Below, in pieces: positions 51,168 through 60,138 of a stretch of 64,000 nt of DNA. Position 1 is the stretch's first letter. Each line of letters begins with the position of its first letter. The position numbers were made by a program, and so were the translations under genes. This stretch comes from Verrucomicrobiaceae bacterium (GTDB taxonomy: Bacteria > Verrucomicrobiota > Verrucomicrobiia > Verrucomicrobiales > Akkermansiaceae), in assembly GCA_027491155.1 (NCBI GenBank), contig JAIXWR010000010.1, positions 168,588 to 232,587 on the forward strand, given 5' to 3'. A model generated the notes under the pieces. The model was given only the letters and a program-made list of their open reading frames with translations, did not search any database and had not been told where the DNA came from.

Positions 51168-54100
51168 ATGGAACTCCGGGAAAAACCCAACCCGTTGCAC
51201 CCCTTGATCTCACGCCTTTTCAGGCCGGCAGCCTTGCTGACGGCAGCCTTTTGCCTCGCGCCGCTCCGGCCGGCTTCCGCGACGCCGCTGTTCGTCGATT
51301 TCAATTCGACCAACCAGGACGGCGGACCCCGCAACCAGAGCGGCTACCAGCCCTACAACGCCGGCCACGAGGTCGCGGCCGATTTCCTCGCCGCGCGCAG
51401 CTACAGCGCTTTCAACACGACGGTCTCCCTGCGGGTCACCTGGCCCGACACCACCAGCAACCGGGTGCAGCAGATGATGGACCGCCCCGCGGTCAACGAC
51501 GCGAACTGGACCGGGCAAAAGCTCGACCTGCTCACCGACTGGATCGGCGTGGACACCCGCACGTCGGAGTTTGGCAACGGCGACTACAACGGCACCACCG
51601 GCACGCCCACCCGCATCGTCTTCCGCCTCGCCGGGGTCCCCGCGGGCTACTACCTCTACCGTTCCTACCACCACGACACCGAGCACGCCCACACCCCGTA
51701 CCGGGTGGAGATTTCCACGAACGGCGGCACCAGCTACGCCCCCTTTGCCGGTCCCTTCCCGGGCACCGACAGCACGGCTGGCGGCACCCCGCCCTCCGCC
51801 CAGACCTACAACGGCGCCGGCGGCCAGGACCCGGCAACCCTGCCGTCCACCTTCAGCACGAATTTCATCGCCGTCGCAGGCCAGGACGTCCTGATCCGTT
51901 ACACCCCGCTCTCCAGCACCGGCACGCATTTGCGGCTCTTCGTCGTGAACGGCTTCGAGCTGATCGCCACCGCCCCGCCCGAGACGCCCACCGACCTCGC
52001 CTTCTCCGGCACCGTCGTCTCCCGCACCTCGCCCGAAGGCACCGTGGTCGGCACCTTCTCGACCACCGATCCCTCCGCCGTCGACAGCTTCACCTACACC
52101 CTCGTCTCCGGCGCCGGGGCCGATGACAACGCGGACTTCGCCATCCAGGGCAACCAGCTCGTGATCGACCGCCAACTCTCCGAATACGCCACCGGGGAAA
52201 CCCTGTCGATTCGCGTGCGCACCACGGACTCCACCGGTGGCTGGTTCGAGAAAGCCTTCACCCTCGCCGTGACCAACGACTCCGATGGCGACGGGCTCGA
52301 CGATGCCTGGGAACTGCTCCACTTCCAGGATCTCGACGAGGTGGCCTCCGGCAATCCCGACAACGACGGGCTCACCCACCTCGAGGAACAGGCGGCCGGC
52401 ACGCTGCCGCTGGTTGCCGACACCGACGGCGACGGTCTCAACGACGGTCCCGAGGTGAATACCCACCTGACCGATCCCCTCACGCCGCACTCCGACGGCG
52501 ACGGCCTCAACGATTTCGAAGAGGTCACCATCCATTTCACCAATCCCCGCCTCGCCGACAGCGACGGCGACGGCTACGACGACGCCCTCGAGCTCGCCCA
52601 GCTCACCGATCCGAAAAGCGCGGCGAGTTTCCCCGCCGTCCAGCTCGCGCTGCGCCTCAACGAAGTGCTTTGCAGCAACGACATCGGCCTCAGGGACGGG
52701 AACGGCACCCGCAGCGACTGGATCGAGATCCACAATCCGAATCCCCAGCCGGTCGCTCTCGCCGGCTATCGCCTCACCGACAGCGTTCTCGATCCCTCGA
52801 AGTGGGTCTTTCCCACCGTCTCGATCCCTGCCGGCGGCTATCTGGTGGTCTTTGCCTCCGGCCTCGGGGTCCCGGATGCTCTGGGCAACCTCCACACCAA
52901 TTTCAGCCTCTCCACCGCCGGTGAATACCTGGCCCTGGTCCGGCCCGACGGAGGCATCGAGGACCGCTTCCAACCCACGCTTCCGCCGCAGTTCTCCGAC
53001 GTCTCCTACGGCCGCCAGCCGGCCACCGGCAATCTCCGCTTCTTCTCGCCGCCCACTCCCGGCGCGGCGAACACCGGCGGCTACGACGGCGTGGTCGAAC
53101 CGCCCGCCTTCTCGACCGGCCGCGGCTTCTACGACAATCCGGTCGCGGTCACCCTGACCTGTCCCACCCCGCAGGCACAGATCCGATTCACCACCGACGG
53201 CTCCAAGCCATCGTCCACCGCCGGCACGCTCTACAACGGCCAGCCGATCCCCGTCTCGACCACTTCCAAGCTCCGCGCCATCGCCTGGCGCAGCGGCTGG
53301 CTTTCGCGCCCGGTCCAGACCCACAGCTACGTCTTCGTCAACCACGTCGCGCAGCAACCCGCCAATCCGCCGGGATGGCCGACCAACTGGGGCTTCAACT
53401 CCGAGGTCAACGCCATCGTCCCCGCCGACTACCAGATGGACCCGCGGGTGGTGAACAACACCCTGCCCGGCTACGGCATCCGCGACGCCCTGCTGGATAT
53501 CCCCAGCGTCTCGATCAACATGCCGCTCGCCGATTTCATCGCCCCGCCCGGCGGCATCTACGCCAGTCCGCTCGCCCGGGTGGAGAAGGAATGCTCGGTC
53601 GAGTTCCTCCCCGTCGACGGTTCCACCGGCTTCCAGGCAGATTGCAAGGTCGAGGTCCACGGCAATTCCAGCCGCCGCCCCTTCCGCATGCAGAAGCACT
53701 CGCTGCGGCTCAGCTTCAGCTCGACGGTCGGGCTGCCGAAGCTCGATTACCCGCTCTTCCCCGAGTCCCCGGTCACGGAGTTCAACAAGCTCGTCCTCCG
53801 CGCCTGCTTCACCGACAGCTGGGGCCTCGTGAGCTGGGACCCCACCCGCTACCGGCCCAACGATTCCCAATACACCCGCGACGTCTGGATGAAGCGGAGC
53901 TTCGGCGACATGGGCAATCCCACCAGCTACGGCCGCTACGTCCACCTCTACGTCAACGGCCTCTACTTCGGCCTGCACGACCTGACCGAACGACTCGAGG
54001 ACGACCACTACGCCGAGCACCTCGGCGGCGAAGCGGAGCACTGGCAGGTCAATACCGACTTCTCCGTCGCCACCCCGCGCTGGACCGAGATGATGGCCGT

Positions 54101-56873
54101 CGCCAACTCCGCCAGCATCTCCACCCCGGCCGGCTACCTGGCCATCCTTCCCTACCTCGACGTCGCGAATTTCGCCGACTACATGCTGCTGCACTTCTAC
54201 GCCGACTCCGAGGACTGGCCGCACCACAACGGCTACGCCGCGGCAAACCCGGTCAGCGGCGACGGCAAGTTCCGCTTCTCCGTCTGGGACCAGGAGATCG
54301 CCTTGGATAAGTTCACCTGGAACCGCTACAACTCGAACCCCGGCATCAACTCGCCCGGCACGCTGTTCCAGCGCCTCCGCCTGAATCCGGAGTTCCGCCT
54401 GCTCTTCGCCGACCGCGTGAAGAAGCACCTCTTCGACGGCGGCGCCATCAGCCTCGCCGGCAGCGCCGCGCGCTACCTCGACGTCGCTTCCAAGATCGAC
54501 AAGGCGATCGTGGCCGAGTCCGCCCGCTGGGGCGACACCGCCGACACCACCCCTTACGGCAGCGCCGTCCAACAACCCAGCCCGCTCAACAACGTCGAGG
54601 CCGACGCCTACCCTCCCGCGCCGAACTTCGGTCTCCCCGGCGGCGTCTATTTCACCCGCGAGGGATCCTGGGTGGTCGAGCGCGACCACATCGTCAGCTA
54701 CCACCTGCCGATCATCCACAGCACCACCGACAGCCGCGGGCTGATCCAGGAACTCCGGGCCAACAACCTCTATCCGGCGCTCGATTCGCCCGTCTTCAGC
54801 CAGCACGGCGGCCTGCTCCCGCCCGGTCAGACGCTGGCCATCAGCGCCCCGCTCGGTACCATCCATTTCACCACCGACGGCACCGACCCGCGCGACGCCG
54901 CGACGGGCAACCCGGCCGCCACCGCCACCGTTTACAACCAGCCCTTCACGCTGCCTGCCGCCGCCACGGTGAAAGCCCGCGCCCGCCTGACCGACGGCAC
55001 CTGGAGCGCCCTGCTCGAAGCGGAGTTCCAACCGGAACCGCTCGTTTCCGAATTCAAACCCGGCGGCTCCGCCAACTGGAACAACAACTTCAACTGGACC
55101 AACCCGCCCTTCCCGAATGCCGCCGGCGAGCGCGCCCGCATCCTCGCCCCGGGATCGGCGGACCGGAACATCGACCTGATCGATCCCGCCACCGTCGGCG
55201 AGATCACCTTCGAACAAGGCGCCACCACCTTCCGCAACCGCGTCCGCGACCAGAGCGTGGCGAACCCGCTGACCTTCCAGAACAGCCCCGGCAACGCGCT
55301 GGTCCGTGTCAACGGAACTGGCACCGGCTGGGCGGAGTTCGAGTTCGCCTCGCAGTGCATCCTCACCTCGCCGCTCACCCTGGAGGTCAACAACATCACC
55401 GGCAGCCCCGATTTCGGCGCGCTCCGCCTGCGCACGATCTGGAGCGGCCCCGGCGGCCTCGTCAAGACCGGCCCCGGCCTGGCTTCTCTAACAGGCGAAG
55501 GGAAAAACTACACCGGCCCCACCGTCGTCAGCCAAGGGGTGCTCCAGGTCAGCCAGCCGGCCACCATGACCGCGACCGCGTCCGTCACCGTGGAGCCCGG
55601 CGGCCAGCTCCGCTTGAATTCCGGCGGCTTGCCGGCAGACCCGCGCATCCACACCTTCGGCGGCCCGCTCTATCTCAACAGCACCGGCCGCAGCGGCGTG
55701 GGCACGGCCGCCGGCTTCGGCGTGCTCGGCGCCTTGCGCTACGATCCCGGCAACGGCGAGAACCGAGCGATCGTCACCAATCCAATCGTAATCACCGGCC
55801 CCAGCGGCCTGCATGTCGATGGCTCCGGCAACGTGCTCGAACTCACCGGCCCGCTCTCCGGCAGCGCCGGCTGGACCAAGTCCGGCGGCGGCCTGCTCCG
55901 TCTGCTCGCCGACAGCACGGCCTACGCCGCCCCGGTCCTCGTCGACAACGGCACGTTCGACCTCGATGCCCGCATCGGCAGCCCGCTCGCGCTCTCCGCC
56001 GCCGGCATCCTCTCCGGCCACGGACGCGCCGGGGACATCGCCGGCAGCGGCACCGTGCTGCTCGACCGCACCGTGCTGCGCGCCGACTCCTTCGGCGGAC
56101 CGGTCGGCCGCTTCGTATTCTCCAACACCGGCTCGCCAAACTTCTCGCAACCCGCCGCCAGCGGCAATGGCACCCTTGTCGCCGACGATCTCACGGGGCC
56201 GCCCGCCGGACTCTTCATCTACCTCGATACCGTCGCGCCTCCCCAGCCGTCCGACCGCCTCCGCGGCGGCTTCCTGCTGCCGCCGGGCACCGACTGGACC
56301 GATGTCCTCACGGCGAGCTCGCCCCAGGTCTTCATTCCCGATCCCCTCGGCGGCCACTCTTTCGGCAGCCGCACCTGGTCGCCCGTCGCGAACGCCCGCC
56401 TGACCCGTGTCCCGATCACCGCGAACCTGCCCGGCGGCTCCGTGTCCGCGGAGATCCTCGAGGTCCGGCTCGACGGGATCCCCACCGATTTCACCCGCTG
56501 GCAAGCGCTCCACTTCTCGCCGGCCGATCTCGCCAACCCGCTGGTCTCCGGTGAAAACGCCGCACCTTTCGGCGACGGCATCCCGAACCTCCTCCGCTAC
56601 GCCCTCGGCGCCGGCGCAGGCGGCGCGGTCGAGCTTCCGGAGTTCTCGAAATCCGCCACCACCGCCACCTTCCGCTTCCGCTACGATCCCTCGCTCTTCG
56701 ACCTCGTCTATCGGGTCGAAGCCACCGGGGACCTCTCGGATTGGGGCAATCCCGTGATCCTCTTCGACTCCGCCACCTCGCCGCTGCAGCCCGCTCCGGA
56801 CGGCTGGCTGGAAGTCACCGATCCCGCCCCGCCGCCCGGCCGGCGCTTCTACCGACTGCGGGTATTCCGCTGA
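51168..56873 (+). CDS. Giant exported CotH/lamin-tail multidomain surface protein
   Basis: This 1901-residue protein has a signal peptide ending near RPASATP. In order it holds an uncharacterised N-terminal domain (about 40-265), a cadherin-like domain (268-368), thrombospondin type 3 calcium loops (369-485, e.g. DSDGDGLDD), a lamin-tail domain (493-605), a chitobiase C-terminal-like domain (650-725), a CotH kinase-like domain (790-1130; HGNSSRRPFRMQKHS near 830, WDQE near 1041), a second chitobiase-like domain (1215-1285), autotransporter-associated strand repeats (about 1425 and 1567 onward) and a terminal module ending VYRVEATGDLS...FYRLRVF. No membrane anchor follows. It probably decorates the cell surface or binds polysaccharide; CotH phosphorylation is possible but unproven. 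Confidence 0.9.
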   Translation: MELREKPNPLHPLISRLFRPAALLTAAFCLAPLRPASATPLFVDFNSTNQDGGPRNQSGYQPYNAGHEVAADFLAARSYSAFNTTVSLRVTWPDTTSNRVQQMMDRPAVNDANWTGQKLDLLTDWIGVDTRTSEFGNGDYNGTTGTPTRIVFRLAGVPAGYYLYRSYHHDTEHAHTPYRVEISTNGGTSYAPFAGPFPGTDSTAGGTPPSAQTYNGAGGQDPATLPSTFSTNFIAVAGQDVLIRYTPLSSTGTHLRLFVVNGFELIATAPPETPTDLAFSGTVVSRTSPEGTVVGTFSTTDPSAVDSFTYTLVSGAGADDNADFAIQGNQLVIDRQLSEYATGETLSIRVRTTDSTGGWFEKAFTLAVTNDSDGDGLDDAWELLHFQDLDEVASGNPDNDGLTHLEEQAAGTLPLVADTDGDGLNDGPEVNTHLTDPLTPHSDGDGLNDFEEVTIHFTNPRLADSDGDGYDDALELAQLTDPKSAASFPAVQLALRLNEVLCSNDIGLRDGNGTRSDWIEIHNPNPQPVALAGYRLTDSVLDPSKWVFPTVSIPAGGYLVVFASGLGVPDALGNLHTNFSLSTAGEYLALVRPDGGIEDRFQPTLPPQFSDVSYGRQPATGNLRFFSPPTPGAANTGGYDGVVEPPAFSTGRGFYDNPVAVTLTCPTPQAQIRFTTDGSKPSSTAGTLYNGQPIPVSTTSKLRAIAWRSGWLSRPVQTHSYVFVNHVAQQPANPPGWPTNWGFNSEVNAIVPADYQMDPRVVNNTLPGYGIRDALLDIPSVSINMPLADFIAPPGGIYASPLARVEKECSVEFLPVDGSTGFQADCKVEVHGNSSRRPFRMQKHSLRLSFSSTVGLPKLDYPLFPESPVTEFNKLVLRACFTDSWGLVSWDPTRYRPNDSQYTRDVWMKRSFGDMGNPTSYGRYVHLYVNGLYFGLHDLTERLEDDHYAEHLGGEAEHWQVNTDFSVATPRWTEMMAVANSASISTPAGYLAILPYLDVANFADYMLLHFYADSEDWPHHNGYAAANPVSGDGKFRFSVWDQEIALDKFTWNRYNSNPGINSPGTLFQRLRLNPEFRLLFADRVKKHLFDGGAISLAGSAARYLDVASKIDKAIVAESARWGDTADTTPYGSAVQQPSPLNNVEADAYPPAPNFGLPGGVYFTREGSWVVERDHIVSYHLPIIHSTTDSRGLIQELRANNLYPALDSPVFSQHGGLLPPGQTLAISAPLGTIHFTTDGTDPRDAATGNPAATATVYNQPFTLPAAATVKARARLTDGTWSALLEAEFQPEPLVSEFKPGGSANWNNNFNWTNPPFPNAAGERARILAPGSADRNIDLIDPATVGEITFEQGATTFRNRVRDQSVANPLTFQNSPGNALVRVNGTGTGWAEFEFASQCILTSPLTLEVNNITGSPDFGALRLRTIWSGPGGLVKTGPGLASLTGEGKNYTGPTVVSQGVLQVSQPATMTATASVTVEPGGQLRLNSGGLPADPRIHTFGGPLYLNSTGRSGVGTAAGFGVLGALRYDPGNGENRAIVTNPIVITGPSGLHVDGSGNVLELTGPLSGSAGWTKSGGGLLRLLADSTAYAAPVLVDNGTFDLDARIGSPLALSAAGILSGHGRAGDIAGSGTVLLDRTVLRADSFGGPVGRFVFSNTGSPNFSQPAASGNGTLVADDLTGPPAGLFIYLDTVAPPQPSDRLRGGFLLPPGTDWTDVLTASSPQVFIPDPLGGHSFGSRTWSPVANARLTRVPITANLPGGSVSAEILEVRLDGIPTDFTRWQALHFSPADLANPLVSGENAAPFGDGIPNLLRYALGAGAGGAVELPEFSKSATTATFRFRYDPSLFDLVYRVEATGDLSDWGNPVILFDSATSPLQPAPDGWLEVTDPAPPPGRRFYRLRVFR

Positions 56874-56968
56874 TTTCCGCGTCCGACGTGATCGCGTAGT
56901 TGCAACCCTGCCCCTTCGGTGGCAAGGTGCGCCGCGTAAGGGGCCTTTGCATTCCCCCGCGCACAACG

Positions 56969-57020
56969 GCCCCCGGCCACTGGATCGGTTCCCCCCTCCA
57001 GTGTCCGGGGGCTTACTTTT
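56969..57020 (+). terminator. Intrinsic terminator after the giant gene
   Basis: GCCCCCGG-C-CACTGGA (56969-56984) pairs with TCCAGTG-T-CCGGGGGC (56997-57012), a 15-bp stem with one mismatch and a 12-base loop, followed by TTACTTTTTG. It lies about 100 bases after the surface-protein stop. The lower GGGGG strand could instead pair with CCCCC a few bases downstream, an alternative hairpin. Confidence 0.75.
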
Positions 57021-57259
57021 TGAACCCCCGCCTGTCGCGATCTTTCACCCGCGATGGCGTAATGGTGACAAGCGCCGGCCCATGGCAATCTCCACGTGTC
57101 GGCCGTCACACGCCGACACGGATTTTCCCCCACCTCTCTCCCTCCGGGGACTTCATCGAGCGCTGTACTCCCCCCACGGGGCTCGAGGAACTACCCGGAG
57201 GGCAGGATTTCCGGACAGCTCCGGCGCCGCCTCACGGCAGGCACCGGCCCGAAAAAGAA
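57021..57259. other. Noncoding stretch with a further strong hairpin
   Basis: This continues the 434-bp gap between the giant gene and the next minus-strand gene. CGTGTCGGC (57095-57103) and GCCGACACG (57112-57120) form a perfect 9-bp hairpin followed by GATTTT. No reading frame here looks real. It may be part of an untranslated RNA or a decayed sequence. tmRNA, SRP RNA and RNase P RNA consensus elements were looked for and not found. Confidence 0.5.
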
Positions 57260-57296
57260 AAACACCGTCCGGGAAGGCGACCCCGGGCGGTGTTTT
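57260..57296 (-). terminator. Bidirectional intrinsic terminator
   Basis: AACACCGTCCGGG (57260-57272) pairs with CCCGGGCGGTGTT (57281-57293) with one G-T pair. On the minus strand it is followed by a long T-run (the complement of AAAAAGAAAA), 12 bases after the stop of the hydrolase gene, so it mainly ends that transcript. On the plus strand TTTTGTTG follows the stem, so it can also stop leftward-origin transcription. Confidence 0.85.
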
Positions 57297-57307
57297 GTTG
57301 TCCGGAC

Positions 57308-58915
57308 TCAACGCGCCACCGCCTTGAGCACGAAGTCCACGATCGGAGCCGGATCCTTCAAGCTGTGCGGATGATGCTTCCCGCCGGGCTTGCGGATCAC
57401 CTCGATTTTGCCGCCAACCTCCTTCAGCCGCTTCTCTAACAAGTCGATGTTCTCCTCCACCGGCACCACCTCGTCGGCGGCACCGATCACCGCGAACACC
57501 GGCACACCGGCCTTTGCCAAAGGCCCGGTGTTGTCCACCGGGTTCAGCTTCCAGGCCAGTGCCTCTTCCTCGCCCTTGAAGCCGTAAGCCTTCAGCAGCC
57601 GCTGCCAGTCCCCCGCCGAGCCCGGACCCTTGCCCTTGCCGCCGGGCCAGCTTTTGAAATCGCAGACCGGGGCATCGACGTAGATCCCCGCCGTCAGTTC
57701 CGGCCGCCGCGCGCCCCAATTGAAGGCATAGAGACCGCCGCGGCTGAAGCCTTCGAGCACGACCTTGTTAGAAAGACCGAACGCCGCCGTCAGATGCGCA
57801 TGGAAGCCGTCCATCGCCTCCATCGCCACCGGCGCGCCGTAAAGGTTCTGCATGTCCAGATAGGCGACGTGGAAGCCCTTCTTCAACAGCGCGATGTCCG
57901 CCTGCGGTTCGTGGCCGAAGAATTCCGTGCGCCAGATCCACGGCTTGCCCGGCGCGGCCGACTTGGGCCGGACCAGCAAGGCAGCACGCCCCTCGTGGAC
58001 AAAGTCCAAGCGCTCGTGATCGTTCCACACCGAACTCTTCACCTCCGCCGACGGCCGCCAACCTTCTAACAATCTCGCCGCCTTCTCCTCCGCGACTTCG
58101 ACCTTCTGCCCCGCCGGAATCCCCGGCCGGAGATGCCTCGTCTCCGTAAGCCACGCCAGTTTCAGGATGTCCTGTGCCTCCTTCAGCGTGACAAAGGCCT
58201 TGCCGTCCGCGAGCACCGGCTCACCCGGCAACTTCAGCAGCGGCCACAAGCCATCGCAAGCCGCCCGCGCCATGAATCGGTGCCCCTCGTCGCCCGGATG
58301 GACCCCGTCGCCCGCGAACACGAAGGCCGGATTCGCCGCCTTGGCCCGGGCAATGTCCCCGCGCAGGGAAGTCCGGATGTCCACCACCTCCCAGGCATCC
58401 TTCTTCTTCGAAACCAGCCACGCCGCGAAGGCGTCGAGCACCTTGTCGTAGTGCTTCGGATCTTCCGACGGCTTGTCGCCCTGATAGAGCGGCGGCGTGA
58501 TGAAGATGATCCTCGCCCCGGCCTCCTCGACCTCTTCCTTCAGCGTCGTCATGCCCTTTTCATAAGCCTCCATCCGCGCCGGGTCGGGCGGCTGCATGAT
58601 CCCGTCGTTCATCCCGTAGCAGGCGATGACCAAAGTCGGCTTGAAGCCGCCGAGCACCCGCCCCAACCGCTCGTGCACGCAGGGCCGCGGGAACTTGCCG
58701 CCGGCGTGGCCGTCTTCGGACAACCCCGACGCCGTCTCGCTCGGCAGCCCGACATTGACGATCTCCGCCTGGTCAAACTCCGCGGTCCCCCGCAACGCCG
58801 ACTCCACCCCCGTCGTCCAACGCCCGTCGTAGGTGATGCTGTCGCCAAGGAACAGCACCCGCGGCTCGGCGGCTTTCAGGACGAGCGGAAACAAGAGGAG
58901 CAAAAGGGCTTTCAT
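57308..58915 (-). CDS. SGNH hydrolase fused to an alpha/beta hydrolase
   Basis: The 535-residue exported protein has a signal peptide (MKALLLLLFPLVLKAAE), an SGNH esterase domain (about 18-230; FLGDSITYDGRW, YGMNDGI, GDGVHPGDEG) and an alpha/beta-hydrolase domain (about 300-535; nucleophile elbow GFSRGGLYAF, acidic residue near DEVVPVEENI, His in GGKHHPHS). Two serine-hydrolase active sites on one chain suggest removal of two acyl groups, or a lipase/esterase paired with an acetyl esterase, on a glycan. It is divergent from the sialic acid operon, so sialate de-O-acetylation is an attractive but unproven role. Confidence 0.87.
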   Translation of the reverse strand: MKALLLLLFPLVLKAAEPRVLFLGDSITYDGRWTTGVESALRGTAEFDQAEIVNVGLPSETASGLSEDGHAGGKFPRPCVHERLGRVLGGFKPTLVIACYGMNDGIMQPPDPARMEAYEKGMTTLKEEVEEAGARIIFITPPLYQGDKPSEDPKHYDKVLDAFAAWLVSKKKDAWEVVDIRTSLRGDIARAKAANPAFVFAGDGVHPGDEGHRFMARAACDGLWPLLKLPGEPVLADGKAFVTLKEAQDILKLAWLTETRHLRPGIPAGQKVEVAEEKAARLLEGWRPSAEVKSSVWNDHERLDFVHEGRAALLVRPKSAAPGKPWIWRTEFFGHEPQADIALLKKGFHVAYLDMQNLYGAPVAMEAMDGFHAHLTAAFGLSNKVVLEGFSRGGLYAFNWGARRPELTAGIYVDAPVCDFKSWPGGKGKGPGSAGDWQRLLKAYGFKGEEEALAWKLNPVDNTGPLAKAGVPVFAVIGAADEVVPVEENIDLLEKRLKEVGGKIEVIRKPGGKHHPHSLKDPAPIVDFVLKAVAR

Positions 58916-59061
58916 CGCATCGCTGATAACGCCCGGTTCCCTGCCGATCTAGCAGCATCCGCCGACTGGTTGGCTGGCAAGACCAGATGGGGACGCTGTC
59001 GCGAACACCGCTTTCCGGCCAAGAACATGCCGCTTGCCACCTGCTGGCGGCTGCTGTCGGA

Positions 59062-60138
59062 ATGAATCCCGTGCCCACCACTCTCCCCCGCCCGCTCGTC
59101 GCCGCGGCCGCTCTGGCCGCGGCCGCGCCGGTCCATGCCGAATCCGCCGCGGTCCGCCCGCTGCCACCGGTGCCCGACGCCGTCGGCTTTGCCGGGGCTT
59201 TCGCCGGCATCCACGGCAAGCACCTGCTCGCCGGCGGCGGCGCGAATTTCCCGGACGGCACCATGCCCTGGGAGGGCGGGCAGAAAGTCTGGCACGACCG
59301 CCTCTTCGCCCTGGACATGGCCACCCCCGATGCGGCCTGGCGGGAGATCGGCAAGTTTCCGACCCCGGTCGGCTACGGCCTCTCGCTGACCTTGGCCGAC
59401 GGCGTGATCCTGATCGGCGGCAGCGATGCGAAAGAGCATTCCCGCCGCGTCACCCTGCTCACCCTCGCCGACGGCAAGCCCGCCTTCAAAGCCCTGCCGG
59501 ATCTTCCCGTCCCGCTTGCCCAGATGGCCGGAGCCCTCGTCGGACAGAAGATCCATGTCTGCGGCGGTATCGAGAAGCCCGACTCCACCTCCGCGACTGC
59601 CGCCCACTGGACCTTCGATCTAACAGCCCGCGACCGTGGCTGGGAAAGCGCTCCGCCGCTTCCTTCCACCGGCCGCATGCTCGCCACCGCGGCGGCGATC
59701 GGCGACGCCTTCATCCTCGCCGGCGGTTGTTCGCTCGCCCCCGATGCCGCCGGGAAGCCGGTCCGCACCTACTTGCGGGAAGCCTGGAAGTTCGCCGACG
59801 GCAAATGGACCCGCCTCGCCGACCTCCCGCGCGCCGCCGTCGCCGCCGCATCGCCCGCGCCGGTCCGGGGACGGTCGCTCTTCGTGGTGTCCGGTGACGA
59901 TGGCCTCCAAACCGGCCTCCCCACGCCCGCCGCGCACCAAGGCTTCACGAAAGAAATCCTCCGCTACGACCTCGACCGTAACGCCTGGTCGACCGCCGGC
60001 CAGCTTGATCTTCCCGCGCCCGTCACCTTGCCCACCGCCCCGTGGCAGGACGGCTTCGTCCTCTTCAATGGCGAAGTGAAACCCGGCGTCCGCACCCCGC
60101 AGGTCCTCCTCTTCACCTCGCCCGCCGAATCCCCGTGA
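59062..60138 (+). CDS. nanM: Kelch-type N-acetylneuraminate epimerase-like protein
   Basis: The 358-residue exported protein (signal peptide about 1-32, ending PVHAES) is a kelch propeller: repeated GGSD, ILAGG and VVSGDDG motifs, with the fold and length of NanM, which converts alpha- to beta-N-acetylneuraminic acid in the periplasm. The operon context (transporter, lyase, epimerase) supports this. Plain sequence resemblance is moderate. It heads the operon; its stop overlaps the next start (GTGA). Confidence 0.78.
   Translation: MNPVPTTLPRPLVAAAALAAAAPVHAESAAVRPLPPVPDAVGFAGAFAGIHGKHLLAGGGANFPDGTMPWEGGQKVWHDRLFALDMATPDAAWREIGKFPTPVGYGLSLTLADGVILIGGSDAKEHSRRVTLLTLADGKPAFKALPDLPVPLAQMAGALVGQKIHVCGGIEKPDSTSATAAHWTFDLTARDRGWESAPPLPSTGRMLATAAAIGDAFILAGGCSLAPDAAGKPVRTYLREAWKFADGKWTRLADLPRAAVAAASPAPVRGRSLFVVSGDDGLQTGLPTPAAHQGFTKEILRYDLDRNAWSTAGQLDLPAPVTLPTAPWQDGFVLFNGEVKPGVRTPQVLLFTSPAESP

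Noticed and set aside
56874..57307. tmRNA, SRP RNA or RNase P RNA in the noncoding stretch
   Set aside because: No tRNA-like end with CCA, no tag frame, and no P4 or SRP helix 8 consensus on either strand.
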